Shown piece by piece: positions 52,858 to 62,828 of a DNA stretch of 64,000 nt (its first letter is position 1; each line of letters opens with the position of its first letter). A program made the translations under genes and the position numbers. The notes under the pieces are model-generated. The model was not told the origin of the DNA. It did no database searches and was given only the letters and a program-made list of their open reading frames with translations. This DNA comes from Aureivirga marina (lineage in GTDB: Bacteria; Bacteroidota; Bacteroidia; Flavobacteriales; Flavobacteriaceae), in assembly GCF_015767265.1 (NCBI RefSeq), contig NZ_JADPIB010000004.1:310001-374000 (forward strand), in the 5' to 3' direction.

Positions 52858-52888
52858 AAAACAGACCACCAAAAAGAAAGTCTGTTTT
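52858..52888 (-). terminator. Terminator of valS
   Basis: Minus strand stem AAAACAGAC / GTCTGTTTT (52858-52866 with 52880-52888), followed by a T run, 84 bases after the valS stop. Confidence 0.75.
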
Positions 52889-52940
52889 ATAAATATTTTA
52901 AAGGAAAATGAAATAAAAGTTTCATCGAATTTTATTTATA

Positions 52941-52966
52941 CTCGATTTCGACTTCGCTCAATCTCC
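52941..52966. repeat. Possible REP-like intergenic element
   Basis: CTCGATTTCGACTTCGCTCA, then ATCTCC: an island of higher GC with an imperfect GATT...AATC hairpin just after valS. It resembles the '...GAGCGAAGTCGAA...' repeats I recall as common between genes in Flavobacteriaceae. Only one copy is in the window. Confidence 0.3.
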
Positions 52967-52971
52967 ATTTG

Positions 52972-55605
52972 TTATCCAACCAAAGATTCTAAACTCGATT
53001 TTAAAGTTTCGATTTTAGCTAAAGCATCTGCTTCTTTTTTCTTTTCTAAAGCAACAACTTGTTCTGGTGCATTGCTCACGAAACGCTCGTTAGATAATTT
53101 CTTTTGCACACCTTTTAAGAAACCTTCTGCACGATTTAATTCTACTTTGATTTTCTCAATTTCTTCTTCAACATTAATTGCTCCAGCAACTGGAATAAAG
53201 AATTCGTTTGCTTTCACACGGAAAGATAAACTTCCATCTAATTTTTCAGAAACTGTGTGAATCTCCGAAATATTTCCAAGCTTAGAGATAATCACATCAA
53301 AAGCTCTGTTGATTTTCTCATTTTCCATTACAGAAAGTTCAATAGCCTCTTTAAATGCGATGTTTTTATCTTTACGAATTGTTCTAACTCCAGAAATAAT
53401 ATCTTTAATTTCTTCAAAATCAGAAACGATTTCTTTGTTGTAATTCTCGTCTAATTCTGGGTAAGAAGCAATAATTAAAGCTTCCTCAGCAGTTCTTTCA
53501 GAGAAATGTTGCCAAACTTCTTCCGTTAAGAAAGGCATAAATGGATGCAATACTTTTAAACAATCTTCGAAAATCGCAACTGTTTCAGCATATGTTTTCG
53601 CATCGATTGGTTGTTGGTAAGCTGGTTTTACCATTTCTAAATACCAACCACATAATTCATCCCAAATTAATTTATAAATGCTCATTAAAGCATCTGAAAT
53701 TCTATATTTAGAATAATGATCTTCAATAGTTGCTAATTCACTTTGGAATTTCGCTTTGAACCACTCAATAGCTACTTTTGCAGATTCTGGTTGCTCAATT
53801 TCTTCAGAAACTTCCCATCCTTTAACTAAACGAAATGCATTCCAAATTTTTGTTGTGAATTTTTGTCCTTGAGAACATAAATCTTCATCAAAAGGTAAAT
53901 CGTTTCCTGCAGGAGAACTTAATAACATTCCTACACGAACTCCATCCGCTCCATATTGTTTCATTAATTCAATCGGATCAGGAGAATTTCCTAAAGATTT
54001 AGACATTTTACGTCCTTGCTTATCACGAACGATTCCAGTTAAATAAACATTTGTAAATGGTTTAGCATCTCCAAACTCATATCCAGCAATAATCATACGA
54101 GCAACCCAGAAGAATAAAATCTCAGGAGCCGTTACTAAATCATTTGTTGGATAGTAATATTTAAATTCTTCGTTATCAGGATTTCTTACACCATCAAAAA
54201 CACTCATTGGCCATAACCAAGAAGAGAACCAAGTATCTAAAGCATCAGGATCTTGTTTTAAATCTGCTACTGTAATTTCTTTTCCTAATTTCTCAGAAGC
54301 TAAAGTTGCTGCTTCTTCAATTGTTTTTGCAACAACGAAATCATTTACACCTTCACCGTAGAAAAATGCTGGAATTTGGTGTCCCCACCATAATTGACGA
54401 GAAATATTCCAATCACGAACATTATTCATCCAGTGATTATAAGTGTTTACGAATTTATTTGGAACTAAGTTTACCTCACCATCTTGCACAGCTTTGATAG
54501 CTGGTTTTACTAAATCTTCCATTTTTAAGAACCATTGAACAGAAACTTTAGGCTCAATTACAGCCTTCGTTCTTTCAGAAGTTCCTACTTTATGTACATG
54601 ATTTTCAACTTTTGCTAAGAATCCTTTTTCTTCTAACTCTTTAGCAATCTCTTTACGAACTACAAAACGATCTTTTCCTTCGTAGTGTAAACCGTGAGAA
54701 TTTAAGCTTGCATCATCATGGAAAATATCAATAACTTCTAAATTATGTCTTTCTCCAATTTCTTTATCATTTGGATCGTGTGCAGGAGTAATTTTTAAAC
54801 ATCCTGTTCCGAATTCCATATCTACATATTCGTCTTCAATTACAGGAATTGTTCTATTTGCAATCGGAACGATTACTTTTTTCCCTTTTAATGAAGCATA
54901 TCTTTCATCATTTGGATTCACACAAATTGCGCTATCTCCAAGAATTGTTTCTGGTCTTGTTGTTGCAATTGTTACAAACTCTTCTGTTCCTTCAATTTGG
55001 TAATTGATGTGATAGAATTTTCCATTTCTTTCTTCATAAATCACCTCTTCATCAGAAAGCGTTGTTTTTGCTTCAGGATCCCAGTTTACCATTCTATATC
55101 CACGGTAAATTAACCCTTTATTATATAAGTCAACGAAAACTTTTGTTACAGATTCCGATAAATCAGGATCCATCGTAAATTTCGTACGATCCCAATCACA
55201 TGAAGCTCCTAATTTTTTTAACTGACTTAAGATAATTCCACCATGTTTATGTGTCCAATCCCAAGCGTGTTCTAAGAATTCTTCACGTGTTAAATCATCT
55301 TTTTGAATTCCTTCTTCACGTAATTTTGCAACAACTTTTGCTTCCGTAGCAATTGATGCATGGTCAGTTCCAGGAACCCAGCAAGCATTGTAACCTCTAA
55401 GACGAGCTCTACGAATAAGTACATCTTGAATAGTATTATTCAACATGTGTCCCATATGAAGTACTCCTGTGACGTTTGGTGGTGGAATTACAATTGTGTA
55501 CGCTTCTTTTTCGTTTGGTACAGATTTAAAATAATTGTTTTCCATCCAGTAACTATACCACTTGTCTTCAACTTCTTGTGGGTTGTATTTTGTTGCAATA
55601 TTCAT
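52972..55605 (-). CDS. valS: Valine-tRNA ligase
   Basis: Class I aminoacyl-tRNA synthetase, 877 residues, normal length. HIGH-type motif HMGH at 50-53 in [20 protein letters not shown] in [11 protein letters not shown], the editing domain with [17 protein letters not shown], and a C-terminal coiled coil ([20 protein letters not shown]). A -7 box TACATTTG lies at 55638-55645 (minus strand), 32 bases before the ATG. Confidence 0.98.
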   Translation of the reverse strand: MNIATKYNPQEVEDKWYSYWMENNYFKSVPNEKEAYTIVIPPPNVTGVLHMGHMLNNTIQDVLIRRARLRGYNACWVPGTDHASIATEAKVVAKLREEGIQKDDLTREEFLEHAWDWTHKHGGIILSQLKKLGASCDWDRTKFTMDPDLSESVTKVFVDLYNKGLIYRGYRMVNWDPEAKTTLSDEEVIYEERNGKFYHINYQIEGTEEFVTIATTRPETILGDSAICVNPNDERYASLKGKKVIVPIANRTIPVIEDEYVDMEFGTGCLKITPAHDPNDKEIGERHNLEVIDIFHDDASLNSHGLHYEGKDRFVVRKEIAKELEEKGFLAKVENHVHKVGTSERTKAVIEPKVSVQWFLKMEDLVKPAIKAVQDGEVNLVPNKFVNTYNHWMNNVRDWNISRQLWWGHQIPAFFYGEGVNDFVVAKTIEEAATLASEKLGKEITVADLKQDPDALDTWFSSWLWPMSVFDGVRNPDNEEFKYYYPTNDLVTAPEILFFWVARMIIAGYEFGDAKPFTNVYLTGIVRDKQGRKMSKSLGNSPDPIELMKQYGADGVRVGMLLSSPAGNDLPFDEDLCSQGQKFTTKIWNAFRLVKGWEVSEEIEQPESAKVAIEWFKAKFQSELATIEDHYSKYRISDALMSIYKLIWDELCGWYLEMVKPAYQQPIDAKTYAETVAIFEDCLKVLHPFMPFLTEEVWQHFSERTAEEALIIASYPELDENYNKEIVSDFEEIKDIISGVRTIRKDKNIAFKEAIELSVMENEKINRAFDVIISKLGNISEIHTVSEKLDGSLSFRVKANEFFIPVAGAINVEEEIEKIKVELNRAEGFLKGVQKKLSNERFVSNAPEQVVALEKKKEADALAKIETLKSSLESLVG

Positions 55606-55637
55606 TTTTAATAAATAATTTATATTTAAAATATCCG

Positions 55638-55645
55638 CAAATGTA
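55638..55645 (-). promoter_or_regulatory. -7 element TACATTTG of valS
   Basis: Exact TAnnTTTG on the minus strand upstream of valS; no clear -33. Confidence 0.45.
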
Positions 55646-55719
55646 CAACTTAAAAAAAATCTAAAGAATTTTGAATGAAAAAAAAAATAATTAATTTTAC
55701 AAAATAAAAAACTATTATC

Positions 55720-56166
55720 ATGAAAAAATTTGTACCATTATTAGTGCTTTTTCTTACATTCGTAGGAGTGCAAGCACAACAGAATGCAAATAATCAAGCA
55801 GACCCAAATGCTCCAGTTATTACTTTTGAAGAAACTGTAATTGACTATGGGAAAATTGAGCATAAAGCAGATGGAAAAAGAGTGTTTAAATTTACAAATA
55901 CAGGAAAATCTCCTTTAATTATATCTAAAGTTAAATCATCTTGTGGTTGTACAGTTCCAAAAAAACCTGAAAAACCAGTAATGCCAGGTGAGAAAGCTGA
56001 AATTGAAGTGAAATATGCAACGAATAGAGTTGGAGGATTTTCAAAAACAATTACTGTATTTTCAAACGCTAGTGAACCAACTGTAAGATTAAAAATCAAA
56101 GGTGTGGTGATGAAGCCAGAAGCAAATTCTAAAGTAGAAAAGAAAAAAAGTATGATGGCAAACTAA
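55720..56166 (+). CDS. Exported DUF1573 protein
   Basis: 148 residues; signal peptide [18 protein letters not shown]. Single DUF1573/ASH-like Ig domain: [40 protein letters not shown] and [20 protein letters not shown]. The KSSCGCT cysteine pair is family-typical. Periplasmic role unknown. A strong terminator follows. Confidence 0.92.
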   Translation: MKKFVPLLVLFLTFVGVQAQQNANNQADPNAPVITFEETVIDYGKIEHKADGKRVFKFTNTGKSPLIISKVKSSCGCTVPKKPEKPVMPGEKAEIEVKYATNRVGGFSKTITVFSNASEPTVRLKIKGVVMKPEANSKVEKKKSMMAN

Positions 56167-56188
56167 TTACTTTTGTTATAAGAAATAG

Positions 56189-56224
56189 AAAATAGTAATC
56201 AATTTTTTGATTACTATTTTTTTT
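56189..56224 (+). terminator. Terminator of the DUF1573 gene
   Basis: 14-bp stem aaaatagtaatcaa / ttgattactatttt (56189-56202 with 56207-56220), 4-base loop, T8 tail. Confidence 0.88.
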
Positions 56225-56272
56225 AGCTATGAATTAAATTTAATTGAAATGAATCAATTTAACCATAAATAA

Positions 56273-57127
56273 ATGAAACAAAAATTACTATTATTAATCA
56301 CTTTATTGATTTCTATATCTTCTTTTTCCCAAAAGATTATATTTAAAGAAAAAGTCTTCCAACCAAATGATATTGTAAATCTTTTTGCAAATGATGTTAA
56401 ACTTCGAGCCGAACCAAACACAACTTCTGAGGTTTTAGCATTAATGAGAATGGGATCACAACTAATATTTTTAGAAAAAACAAACCAAGAATATGTGACG
56501 GATAATGTAAAAAGCGATTGGGTGAAAGTTCAATATGCAAATCAAGTTGGATATATTGTGCAAAAATTTATTGCCGTAGAAAAAGTTACTTTAAATGGAG
56601 AACCATATTATTTGAATGTAGAATTTGATGCCAAAAGAAAAAAATATAATATTTTGATAAGGAAAATGAATCTTCATGCTGAAATTGTTGAGAATGAAAG
56701 AATTTTAGTTCCAGAAGATTTTGATTCTTTAGAAATTGCGTTTTCAGATGACGATAGAGAACTTGACATTATAAAAGATATTATTGAAGTAGTTTATAAA
56801 AAAGGGGAAAAAAAAGTGACAACTTATATTTTTTCAGGTCCTGTTTATCTTCATAAAATTCCATCATTAATAGAGGATAAAAAGCTTACGAAAGATAAAA
56901 AAGAAGAAATTATTACAACTCAAAAAATACAATTCCCTGATGAAGTAGAACATTATGAAGGAAGTTTTATCTATTATACAGAAAGTATTGTAAGAAAGAA
57001 TCTAGAAAATTCTAATTTAAAAGAAATTATTGAGCAATATAGTGTTCGAATGAAATGGGGGGAAAATGGATTACAACCAACATTTGAATATGTGAAAAAT
57101 AATATTGAAGAATCTAAAAAAAGATAA
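56273..57127 (+). CDS. Exported SH3-domain protein, paralogue 1
   Basis: 284 residues; signal peptide ends near SSFSQ. A bacterial SH3 (SH3_3) domain lies at about 28-100: VNLFANDVKLRAEPNTTSEV, LALMRMGSQLIFLEKT, DWVKVQYANQVGYIVQKFIA. The remaining 180 residues are beta-rich and not recognised. The next gene, 2 bases after the stop, encodes a protein of the same layout. Such proteins usually bind cell-wall peptides. Confidence 0.8.
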   Translation: MKQKLLLLITLLISISSFSQKIIFKEKVFQPNDIVNLFANDVKLRAEPNTTSEVLALMRMGSQLIFLEKTNQEYVTDNVKSDWVKVQYANQVGYIVQKFIAVEKVTLNGEPYYLNVEFDAKRKKYNILIRKMNLHAEIVENERILVPEDFDSLEIAFSDDDRELDIIKDIIEVVYKKGEKKVTTYIFSGPVYLHKIPSLIEDKKLTKDKKEEIITTQKIQFPDEVEHYEGSFIYYTESIVRKNLENSNLKEIIEQYSVRMKWGENGLQPTFEYVKNNIEESKKR

Positions 57128-57129
57128 AA

Positions 57130-57972
57130 ATGAAAAAGTTACTATTTATTTTAAGTTTATATTGTTCTTTTTTCACTTTTGGACAATCGAAAGAAATTTC
57201 TCATTACATTACAAATGAAATAAATTGGAAAGAAAATGACACTGTTTATTTGTTTGGAAATAATGTAAAATTTAGAGAACATCCAAATACAGATGCAAAT
57301 AATAAAGTTTTAGATACATTGCCAATTGGAGCTGAATTAAGAGTAATTGAAGTTTCCAAGAAAACATATAATTACAATGGAATTGATTATCCTTGGGTTA
57401 TGGTGCAACATGATTATGAAATTGGATATGTTTTATCTGGTTTAATTGCGAATTCAAAGTTGGAATATCAAGGAGAAGAATTTTATATACTTGGCTACAA
57501 AAAACCATCTGATAATCCTTTTGATACAAATGTTGTTACTAAAATTCGTGCAAAAAAATCAAATGATGAGGTGGTTGAACAAGAAATTAGATTTATAAAA
57601 AATCATGTTTATTTTTCAATTTATGATGCTAAAGGTTTAGAGTATGTAGATAATGTTGTTCGAATTTCAACTTTAACAGAATCTTGTGGTGATACTTCTA
57701 TTGAAAATTATTTTACTTTTTCTAAAGAAAATGGATTTCAATTAATTTTTGGAACTAATATAGTTGCTGATGGAGGATATAGTACTGTAGAAGAAATTAT
57801 ATTCCCAAGCGATAAATTTGGAGAAAATGATAAAATTATTCTACTAGATACAAGTTATGATTATGCAGATGATGAAGAATTAATATCTATAGAATATACT
57901 GAAAAATACGAATTTGCGTGGCCGCAAGAAAATATAAATGAAAAGATTAAAAAAGCGCTAAAAAGAAAATAA
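57130..57972 (+). CDS. Exported SH3-domain protein, paralogue 2
   Basis: 280 residues; signal peptide ends near FTFGQS. SH3 domain at about 35-115: VYLFGNNVKFREHPNTDANN, DTLPIGAELRVIEVS, PWVMVQHDYEIGYVLSGLIA. It matches the upstream gene in domain order and length, so the two arose by tandem duplication, though the C-terminal halves have diverged strongly. Ends at a palindromic terminator. Confidence 0.8.
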   Translation: MKKLLFILSLYCSFFTFGQSKEISHYITNEINWKENDTVYLFGNNVKFREHPNTDANNKVLDTLPIGAELRVIEVSKKTYNYNGIDYPWVMVQHDYEIGYVLSGLIANSKLEYQGEEFYILGYKKPSDNPFDTNVVTKIRAKKSNDEVVEQEIRFIKNHVYFSIYDAKGLEYVDNVVRISTLTESCGDTSIENYFTFSKENGFQLIFGTNIVADGGYSTVEEIIFPSDKFGENDKIILLDTSYDYADDEELISIEYTEKYEFAWPQENINEKIKKALKRK

Positions 57973-57976
57973 AAAT

Positions 57977-58002
57977 AAAAGGCTATCCTAGGATAGCCTT
58001 TT
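57977..58002. terminator. Bidirectional palindromic terminator
   Basis: Perfect 26-base palindrome aaaaggctatcct / aggatagcctttt between convergent genes. Confidence 0.88.
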
Positions 58003-58006
58003 AAGT

Positions 58007-58327
58007 TTACGATGGAAATTCTTTAGCCCATTCTTTAGTCCACGGTTTAAATAAATTTAATTGTTTGGTTAATTTAGTTCCCAATGGCGTTAGAATGTAC
58101 CCATCTTTCGTCAATTCTAATAAATGTAAACTTTTTAATTCTTTGATTCTCAAATTCAAGGTTGTCGGTGATGAAGTTCCACATCTGTAGAGTAATTCGC
58201 GAAACTTACACGGCCCATCCTTCAAGCTCCAAATAATTCGTAAAGTCCAATTTTTTCCTAACAAATCAAATAAAGCTAATAGTGGTTGATCATTACTGGC
58301 ATCTTTTTTCGGTATAGATAATTTCAT
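58007..58327 (-). CDS. HxlR family transcriptional regulator
   Basis: 106 residues, winged helix of the HxlR type: LLGKNWTLRIIWSLKDGPCK, FRELLYRCGTSSPTTLNLRI and KELKSLHLLELTKDGYILTP. Signal sensed is unknown. It lies between the SH3 pair and an Mpo1-like gene on the same strand (141-base gap). Confidence 0.9.
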   Translation of the reverse strand: MKLSIPKKDASNDQPLLALFDLLGKNWTLRIIWSLKDGPCKFRELLYRCGTSSPTTLNLRIKELKSLHLLELTKDGYILTPLGTKLTKQLNLFKPWTKEWAKEFPS

Positions 58328-58468
58328 ATGTATTTTGTTAGTTTTAACAGTAAATGTAGTTAAAAATTATTATTTATGCATAATAAATTTATAAATATTC
58401 TAATTTTAGTTTAATATAGATAAAATGTAAAATCCACGCAGGACCTATCAATAAAAACTGAATATCCT

Positions 58469-58888
58469 TTAAAAATGATGGTTTTTTCCTTCTAATTGAT
58501 GTCCGTAAAACTGTCCAATCCATGCAATAACAAATGTTATTATCGTAATCTTTAGAATCGAAACTGGCACGTATAATTCTATAAGATAAAAAGATATAAG
58601 ACAGAAAAAACTAAAAATTAGCATTCCAAAACTTAACCTAATTGAAAGAGATATATAGTAAATTAAAACAAATAATAAAGCTATTGTCGCCCAATTTACT
58701 AAAAAAAGATTTCCAAAAGAAGAAATTAACAACTGATTTGGAATTGCATAAAAAAAACCTACAATAGACCAGAAAATAATAGGAACACAAACAAAATGAA
58801 TTTTTTTATTTTTTGCATTCTGATGACTTTCTGCATATGCATCTAAAAGTAATTGTAATTTGGTTGTTTTTGTTTTTTTAGAATTCAT
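58469..58888 (-). CDS. Mpo1-like (DUF962) membrane protein
   Basis: 139 residues with four membrane helices. N-terminal YAESHQNAKNKKIHFVCVPI and C-terminal WIGQFYGHQLEGKNHHF contain the conserved His residues that bind Fe2+ in yeast Mpo1, a 2-hydroxy-fatty-acid dioxygenase. A role in lipid alpha-oxidation is therefore likely but unproven here. Confidence 0.88.
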   Translation of the reverse strand: MNSKKTKTTKLQLLLDAYAESHQNAKNKKIHFVCVPIIFWSIVGFFYAIPNQLLISSFGNLFLVNWATIALLFVLIYYISLSIRLSFGMLIFSFFCLISFYLIELYVPVSILKITIITFVIAWIGQFYGHQLEGKNHHF

Positions 58889-58969
58889 AAAATTGGTGTT
58901 TTTGAGAGCAGTTGAAATTGAATATTCAAGAAAATTAGAAAAACTTTTTTCAAAATACTAAAAAAAATA

Positions 58970-58977
58970 TAGCTTTG
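58970..58977 (+). promoter_or_regulatory. -7 element TAGCTTTG six bases before a start codon
   Basis: Exact TAnnTTTG box directly upstream of the His-rich gene. If used, transcription would begin at or next to the ATG at 58984. Confidence 0.4.
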
Positions 58978-58983
58978 CACTTG

Positions 58984-59436
58984 ATGAATTACCCAAAGAA
59001 AATAAAAGCTCTTTTACTTTTAAGTATCATAAGTATTATGATTCTTCATAATGCGCTGCCACATATTCACCATATTCATCACAAATTAGTTTCTTCAGAA
59101 ACTTCACATAATCATTCTCATGATGGACATTCACACCATCATTCTTCTGATGAAAAAAAACAAGATTCTTCTGCTTTTCAATCTAAACTACCGATTGATT
59201 TAGAAGGTCATGCACATTCTTTTCATTCTTATGAAGATATTACTTTAACGAAATTCAAAACAGAAATTGCAAAAGTTCAAAAAGCAGTTTCCGAGTTTGG
59301 ATTTGTTTTCACAGATGGTTATTATACAATTGCTGAAAAACTCGATTTACATAGGAATTTTCTTTATGATGAACCATTCTATGAATCCTATGTTTTTCAA
59401 AATATTGCTTTAAGAGCTCCACCTAAAATTGCCTAA
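58984..59436 (+). CDS. Exported His-rich protein of the metal efflux locus
   Basis: 150 residues; membrane segment/signal LLLLSIISIMILHNALPHIH followed by a His cluster (SHNHSHDGHSHHHSSDEKK). Likely binds Zn, Cu, Co or Ni in the periplasm. The in-frame TTG at 58975 is inside the -7 box, so the ATG at 58984 is used. First gene of the efflux locus. The gene-free 247 bases before the TolC-like gene hold a hairpin ggataaa/tttatcc at 59449-59466 without a T tract and no credible gene. Confidence 0.72.
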   Translation: MNYPKKIKALLLLSIISIMILHNALPHIHHIHHKLVSSETSHNHSHDGHSHHHSSDEKKQDSSAFQSKLPIDLEGHAHSFHSYEDITLTKFKTEIAKVQKAVSEFGFVFTDGYYTIAEKLDLHRNFLYDEPFYESYVFQNIALRAPPKIA

Positions 59437-59683
59437 ATTCCGCATATCGGATAAATCCCTTTATCCAAAAAATCAATTATTTATTAATAAAAGAATTTGT
59501 GATATTTATTTACTGCTTGTTTTGTATTTAAAGAAGAGATGTATTAAATCGTTGATGAGATTTTATAACTCGAAATCATACATAAATGCAACAAACAATG
59601 AGCAAACTTACAAAAGTGCGCTAGTGTAAATATTAAATTTTATTTCAATAGAAAAACAAATTCTTTAAATATCATTTTTAAAA

Positions 59684-60865
59684 ATGAGACTTAAATTAGT
59701 TTTCATTTTTTGTAGCTTTTTTGCTTTTTCTCAGTTAAATGCACAAGAAAAAACAGAAAATATTCTGCAAAAAATAGAACAGAACAATAAAGAATTACAG
59801 GCTTTTGCTACTTATATAAAAAGTAAAAAATTACAATTAAAATCAGAAAATAATCTTTCAAACCCTGAAGTTGGAGCTTATTTTTTACCATGGGGAGAAC
59901 ATACAGATGGAAATTATTCAGAGTTTGAAGTTTCACAAACTTTTGAATTTCCAACAGTTTATACTTCTCGTAAAAAATGGATTACTACTGAACAAATGAG
60001 TTTGGATTATGCTTATGAATTAAAAAAACAAGAAGTTTTACTTTCTGCAAAAAAGGAATTAATCAAACTAATTTCTCTACAAAATTTGATGAAATTAGAA
60101 GAAGAAAGAATTCTAAAAGCAGAAAAAGTTTATGAGCAAACAAAACAACTTTTTGAAAAAGAACAAATTGGGATTTTAGACCGAAATAAAGCAAAAATAG
60201 CTTGGTTGCAAAAACAATTTGATTTCGAAAAGTTACAAACTGAAATGCAGAATCAAAAACTTACTTTAGAAAGTTTAAATGGTGGAGAAGCACTTAATTT
60301 TTCTATTCTAGCATTTGATAAAAATGTAAATTTGGCGCCTTTAAATGAATTATGGGAACAAAAGAAAAAAAACGATTTTATGTTGAAACAAATTTCGCAA
60401 AAAGAAACTGTTGCCTTACAGAAATATAAACTTTCGAAACATAAATCGTTACCAAATCTTACAGCTGGTTTTAATTATCAAGGTGTAGCAGGAAATAATT
60501 ATTCTGGACTTTATGGAGGAATTTCACTTCCACTTTGGAATAATAAAAACAAAGTAAAAGCTGCGAAAATCGATTATGAATCAAGTAAAATTGAATCGGA
60601 AGCTTCTATTTTAAAATTATATGCTGATTTTCAAAAGAAATACAATTCTTACCAAACAATTTTAAAGAAATACACAGAATATAAAGAAGTTTTAAACTCT
60701 TTGAATTCTGCTTCTTTATTGTTGAAAGCATATGAATTAGGTGAAATTAATTTCATCACTTATTTCCAAGAAAATCATTTTTACGAACAAGCGATAAATA
60801 AAGTTTTAGAAATGGAAAAGGAACTTTATTTACTTCAAGCAGAATTATTTAAATACCAATTATAA
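59684..60865 (+). CDS. TolC family outer-membrane efflux protein (CusC/CzcC type)
   Basis: 393 residues; signal peptide ends near SQLNAQ. Two TolC-like coiled-coil repeats: NKELQAFATYIKSKKLQLKS, NLSNPEVGAYFLPWGEH and the second half SLPNLTAGFNYQGVAGNNYS, GLYGGISLPLWN. Forms the outer-membrane duct of a tripartite metal pump. 11 bases before the next gene. Confidence 0.9.
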   Translation: MRLKLVFIFCSFFAFSQLNAQEKTENILQKIEQNNKELQAFATYIKSKKLQLKSENNLSNPEVGAYFLPWGEHTDGNYSEFEVSQTFEFPTVYTSRKKWITTEQMSLDYAYELKKQEVLLSAKKELIKLISLQNLMKLEEERILKAEKVYEQTKQLFEKEQIGILDRNKAKIAWLQKQFDFEKLQTEMQNQKLTLESLNGGEALNFSILAFDKNVNLAPLNELWEQKKKNDFMLKQISQKETVALQKYKLSKHKSLPNLTAGFNYQGVAGNNYSGLYGGISLPLWNNKNKVKAAKIDYESSKIESEASILKLYADFQKKYNSYQTILKKYTEYKEVLNSLNSASLLLKAYELGEINFITYFQENHFYEQAINKVLEMEKELYLLQAELFKYQL

Positions 60866-60876
60866 AATTAAATATT

Positions 60877-61194
60877 ATGAAGATCACAAAATTAATTATT
60901 GCAGGTTTAGTTGTTTTTGCTGTGGCATGTACGCCAAAAAAAGAAAAGAAAAATGAGGATCATGGACATGACCATGGAACTGAACAAAATTCTGATCACG
61001 GACACGATCATGGTGATGGTGACCACGGACATGATCATGAACATGGAGATCACCATGAGCAAAAAGAATTTAAAGTAAATGATTCTACTTCAAATCATGA
61101 TAATCATGAGCATAAAGAAGGAGAAGAGCATCACAAACATGAAGCAGAAGAAACTCATAAACATGAAGATGGAACAGAGCATAAAGCTCACTAA
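60877..61194 (+). CDS. His-rich metal-binding lipoprotein
   Basis: 105 residues; lipobox VAC (Cys18). The mature part is almost only His, Asp, Glu, Gly and Lys (HGHDHG repeats), with well over 20 His. Presumably a periplasmic metal buffer for the efflux system. Composition is low complexity, so homology is uninformative. Between the TolC-like and adaptor genes. Confidence 0.82.
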   Translation: MKITKLIIAGLVVFAVACTPKKEKKNEDHGHDHGTEQNSDHGHDHGDGDHGHDHEHGDHHEQKEFKVNDSTSNHDNHEHKEGEEHHKHEAEETHKHEDGTEHKAH

Positions 61195-61308
61195 TTTTTG
61201 AGTTTTTAAGCTTTAAAAAGTTTAGAGGTGTGTAAAAAACTCATCTCTAAACTTTAAATAATTGGTGAAATAATTTGTGATTTAAATAATTATTAAAAGA
61301 AAAAAACA

Positions 61309-62814
61309 ATGCGATTTTTATATATAATCATTGCTTTAGCAATAGTTTCTTGTAGCCCAAAAGCACAAGAAGATCATGGACACGCACATGATGTAAATGG
61401 TGGACATTTTGAAGAAACACCAAGAATAGATTTTACAAAATGGACAGAGAAATCAGAGTTATTTGTTGAGTTTCCAGTTTTAGTTGTTGGAAAAACAAGC
61501 CGATTTGCTGCTCATTTTACAACGATGAAAAAACACAAACCCGTTACAGAAGGAAAAGTAACGGTGAGTTTTATTTTAGGAAATTCAGGAATTAAACATA
61601 CGGTAAATGCACCATCTTCTCCAGGAATTTTTTCTCCGAAATTACAACCGAAAAAAGCAGGAAAAGGTACATTGATTTTTGATATTCAAACACCTGAATT
61701 TTCGGATGAAATTGTAATTAAAAATGTAGAAGTTTATACTGATTTAGAAGCTGCTAGAAAAGCAAATCCAGCTACGGAAGATGATAGTTCGATTTCATTT
61801 TTAAAAGAACAAGCTTGGAAAATGGAATTTAAAACAGAACCTGTTCGAGAAATGGAAATTTATGAAATGATTTCAACTTCTGGAGTTTGGAAAACATCGA
61901 ATTCTAATTCGAAAGTTTTAAATGCAACAACAAGCGGAACAGTTTCTTTTGCTGATGAGAAAATTGTAGAAGGAGCAAAAGTTCAGAAAGGACAATTGCT
62001 TTTAACGATTGAAAGTAAAGAGTTTTCCGTGAATAATTTAAACTCAAATGTTGCTAAAGCAAAAGCAAATTTTGAAGAAGCAAAATCGAATTTTAATAGA
62101 AAAAAAGAATTATACGAATCGAAAATTATTGCAAAATCAGAATTTTTAAAATTTAAAAAAGAATTTGAAGTTGCAAAAGCTTCTTATCAATCTTTAGTTT
62201 CTAATTTTTCTACAAAAGGAAAACAAATCAGAGCGCCATTTTCTGGATTTATTAAAAATGTAAAACATCGAAATGGTGATTTTGTAGAAGAAGGAGCGAT
62301 GTTATTTACAATTTCCAGCCAACAATCAAATATTTTAGAAGCAAAAGTAAGCGCTTCAGATGCAGAAAAACTAAGTGCAATTCAAAATATTTGGTACCAA
62401 CCAGAAACAGATTCTTGGTCGAATTTAAAAAAAACCGAAGGAGAAGTTTTATCTGTTGGGAAAAAAGTAGATACTGAAAACCCGATGGTTTCTGTAATTG
62501 CAAAAGTAAAAGATGCTGTTTTAAAACCTGAAGGAGCATTTACAGAAGTGCAAATTGCTGTTGGAAATGGAGAGAGAGGAATTGTAGTTCCTTTGAATTC
62601 CTTATTAGAAGATTATGGAAATTATTCAGTAATCGTACAATTAAGTGGAGAAACTTTTGAAAGAAGACCTGTAATAATTGGAAAACAAAACGGAGAATTT
62701 GTGGAGATTAAAGAAGGACTTTCGAAAGAAGAATTTGTAGTGACAAAAGGTGCGTATCAAGTTAAAATGGCTTCAATGTCTGGACAAGCGCCAGCTCATG
62801 GACATGCACACTAA
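61309..62814 (+). CDS. RND efflux periplasmic adaptor (CusB/CzcB type)
   Basis: 501 residues; lipobox VSC (Cys15), followed by a His-containing segment (DHGHAHDVNGGH) and a C-terminal AHGHAH. Middle: beta-barrel/lipoyl halves GTVSFADEKIVEGAKVQKGQ and GKQIRAPFSGFIKNVKHRNG around a coiled-coil hairpin (about 245-305). An extra N-terminal domain of about 140 residues is present, as in CusB-like metal adaptors. The pump gene starts 14 bases later. Confidence 0.92.
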   Translation: MRFLYIIIALAIVSCSPKAQEDHGHAHDVNGGHFEETPRIDFTKWTEKSELFVEFPVLVVGKTSRFAAHFTTMKKHKPVTEGKVTVSFILGNSGIKHTVNAPSSPGIFSPKLQPKKAGKGTLIFDIQTPEFSDEIVIKNVEVYTDLEAARKANPATEDDSSISFLKEQAWKMEFKTEPVREMEIYEMISTSGVWKTSNSNSKVLNATTSGTVSFADEKIVEGAKVQKGQLLLTIESKEFSVNNLNSNVAKAKANFEEAKSNFNRKKELYESKIIAKSEFLKFKKEFEVAKASYQSLVSNFSTKGKQIRAPFSGFIKNVKHRNGDFVEEGAMLFTISSQQSNILEAKVSASDAEKLSAIQNIWYQPETDSWSNLKKTEGEVLSVGKKVDTENPMVSVIAKVKDAVLKPEGAFTEVQIAVGNGERGIVVPLNSLLEDYGNYSVIVQLSGETFERRPVIIGKQNGEFVEIKEGLSKEEFVVTKGAYQVKMASMSGQAPAHGHAH

Positions 62815-62828
62815 AAAGGATTGGATTT

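Noticed and set aside
53072-55611. Several plus-strand ORFs of 62-83 residues across valS
   Set aside because: All are antisense shadows of the conserved valS reading frame.
59429-59629. 66-residue ORF in the gap of the efflux locus
   Set aside because: It has no recognisable motif, overlaps the previous gene's stop and has unusual codon use; the gap looks non-coding.
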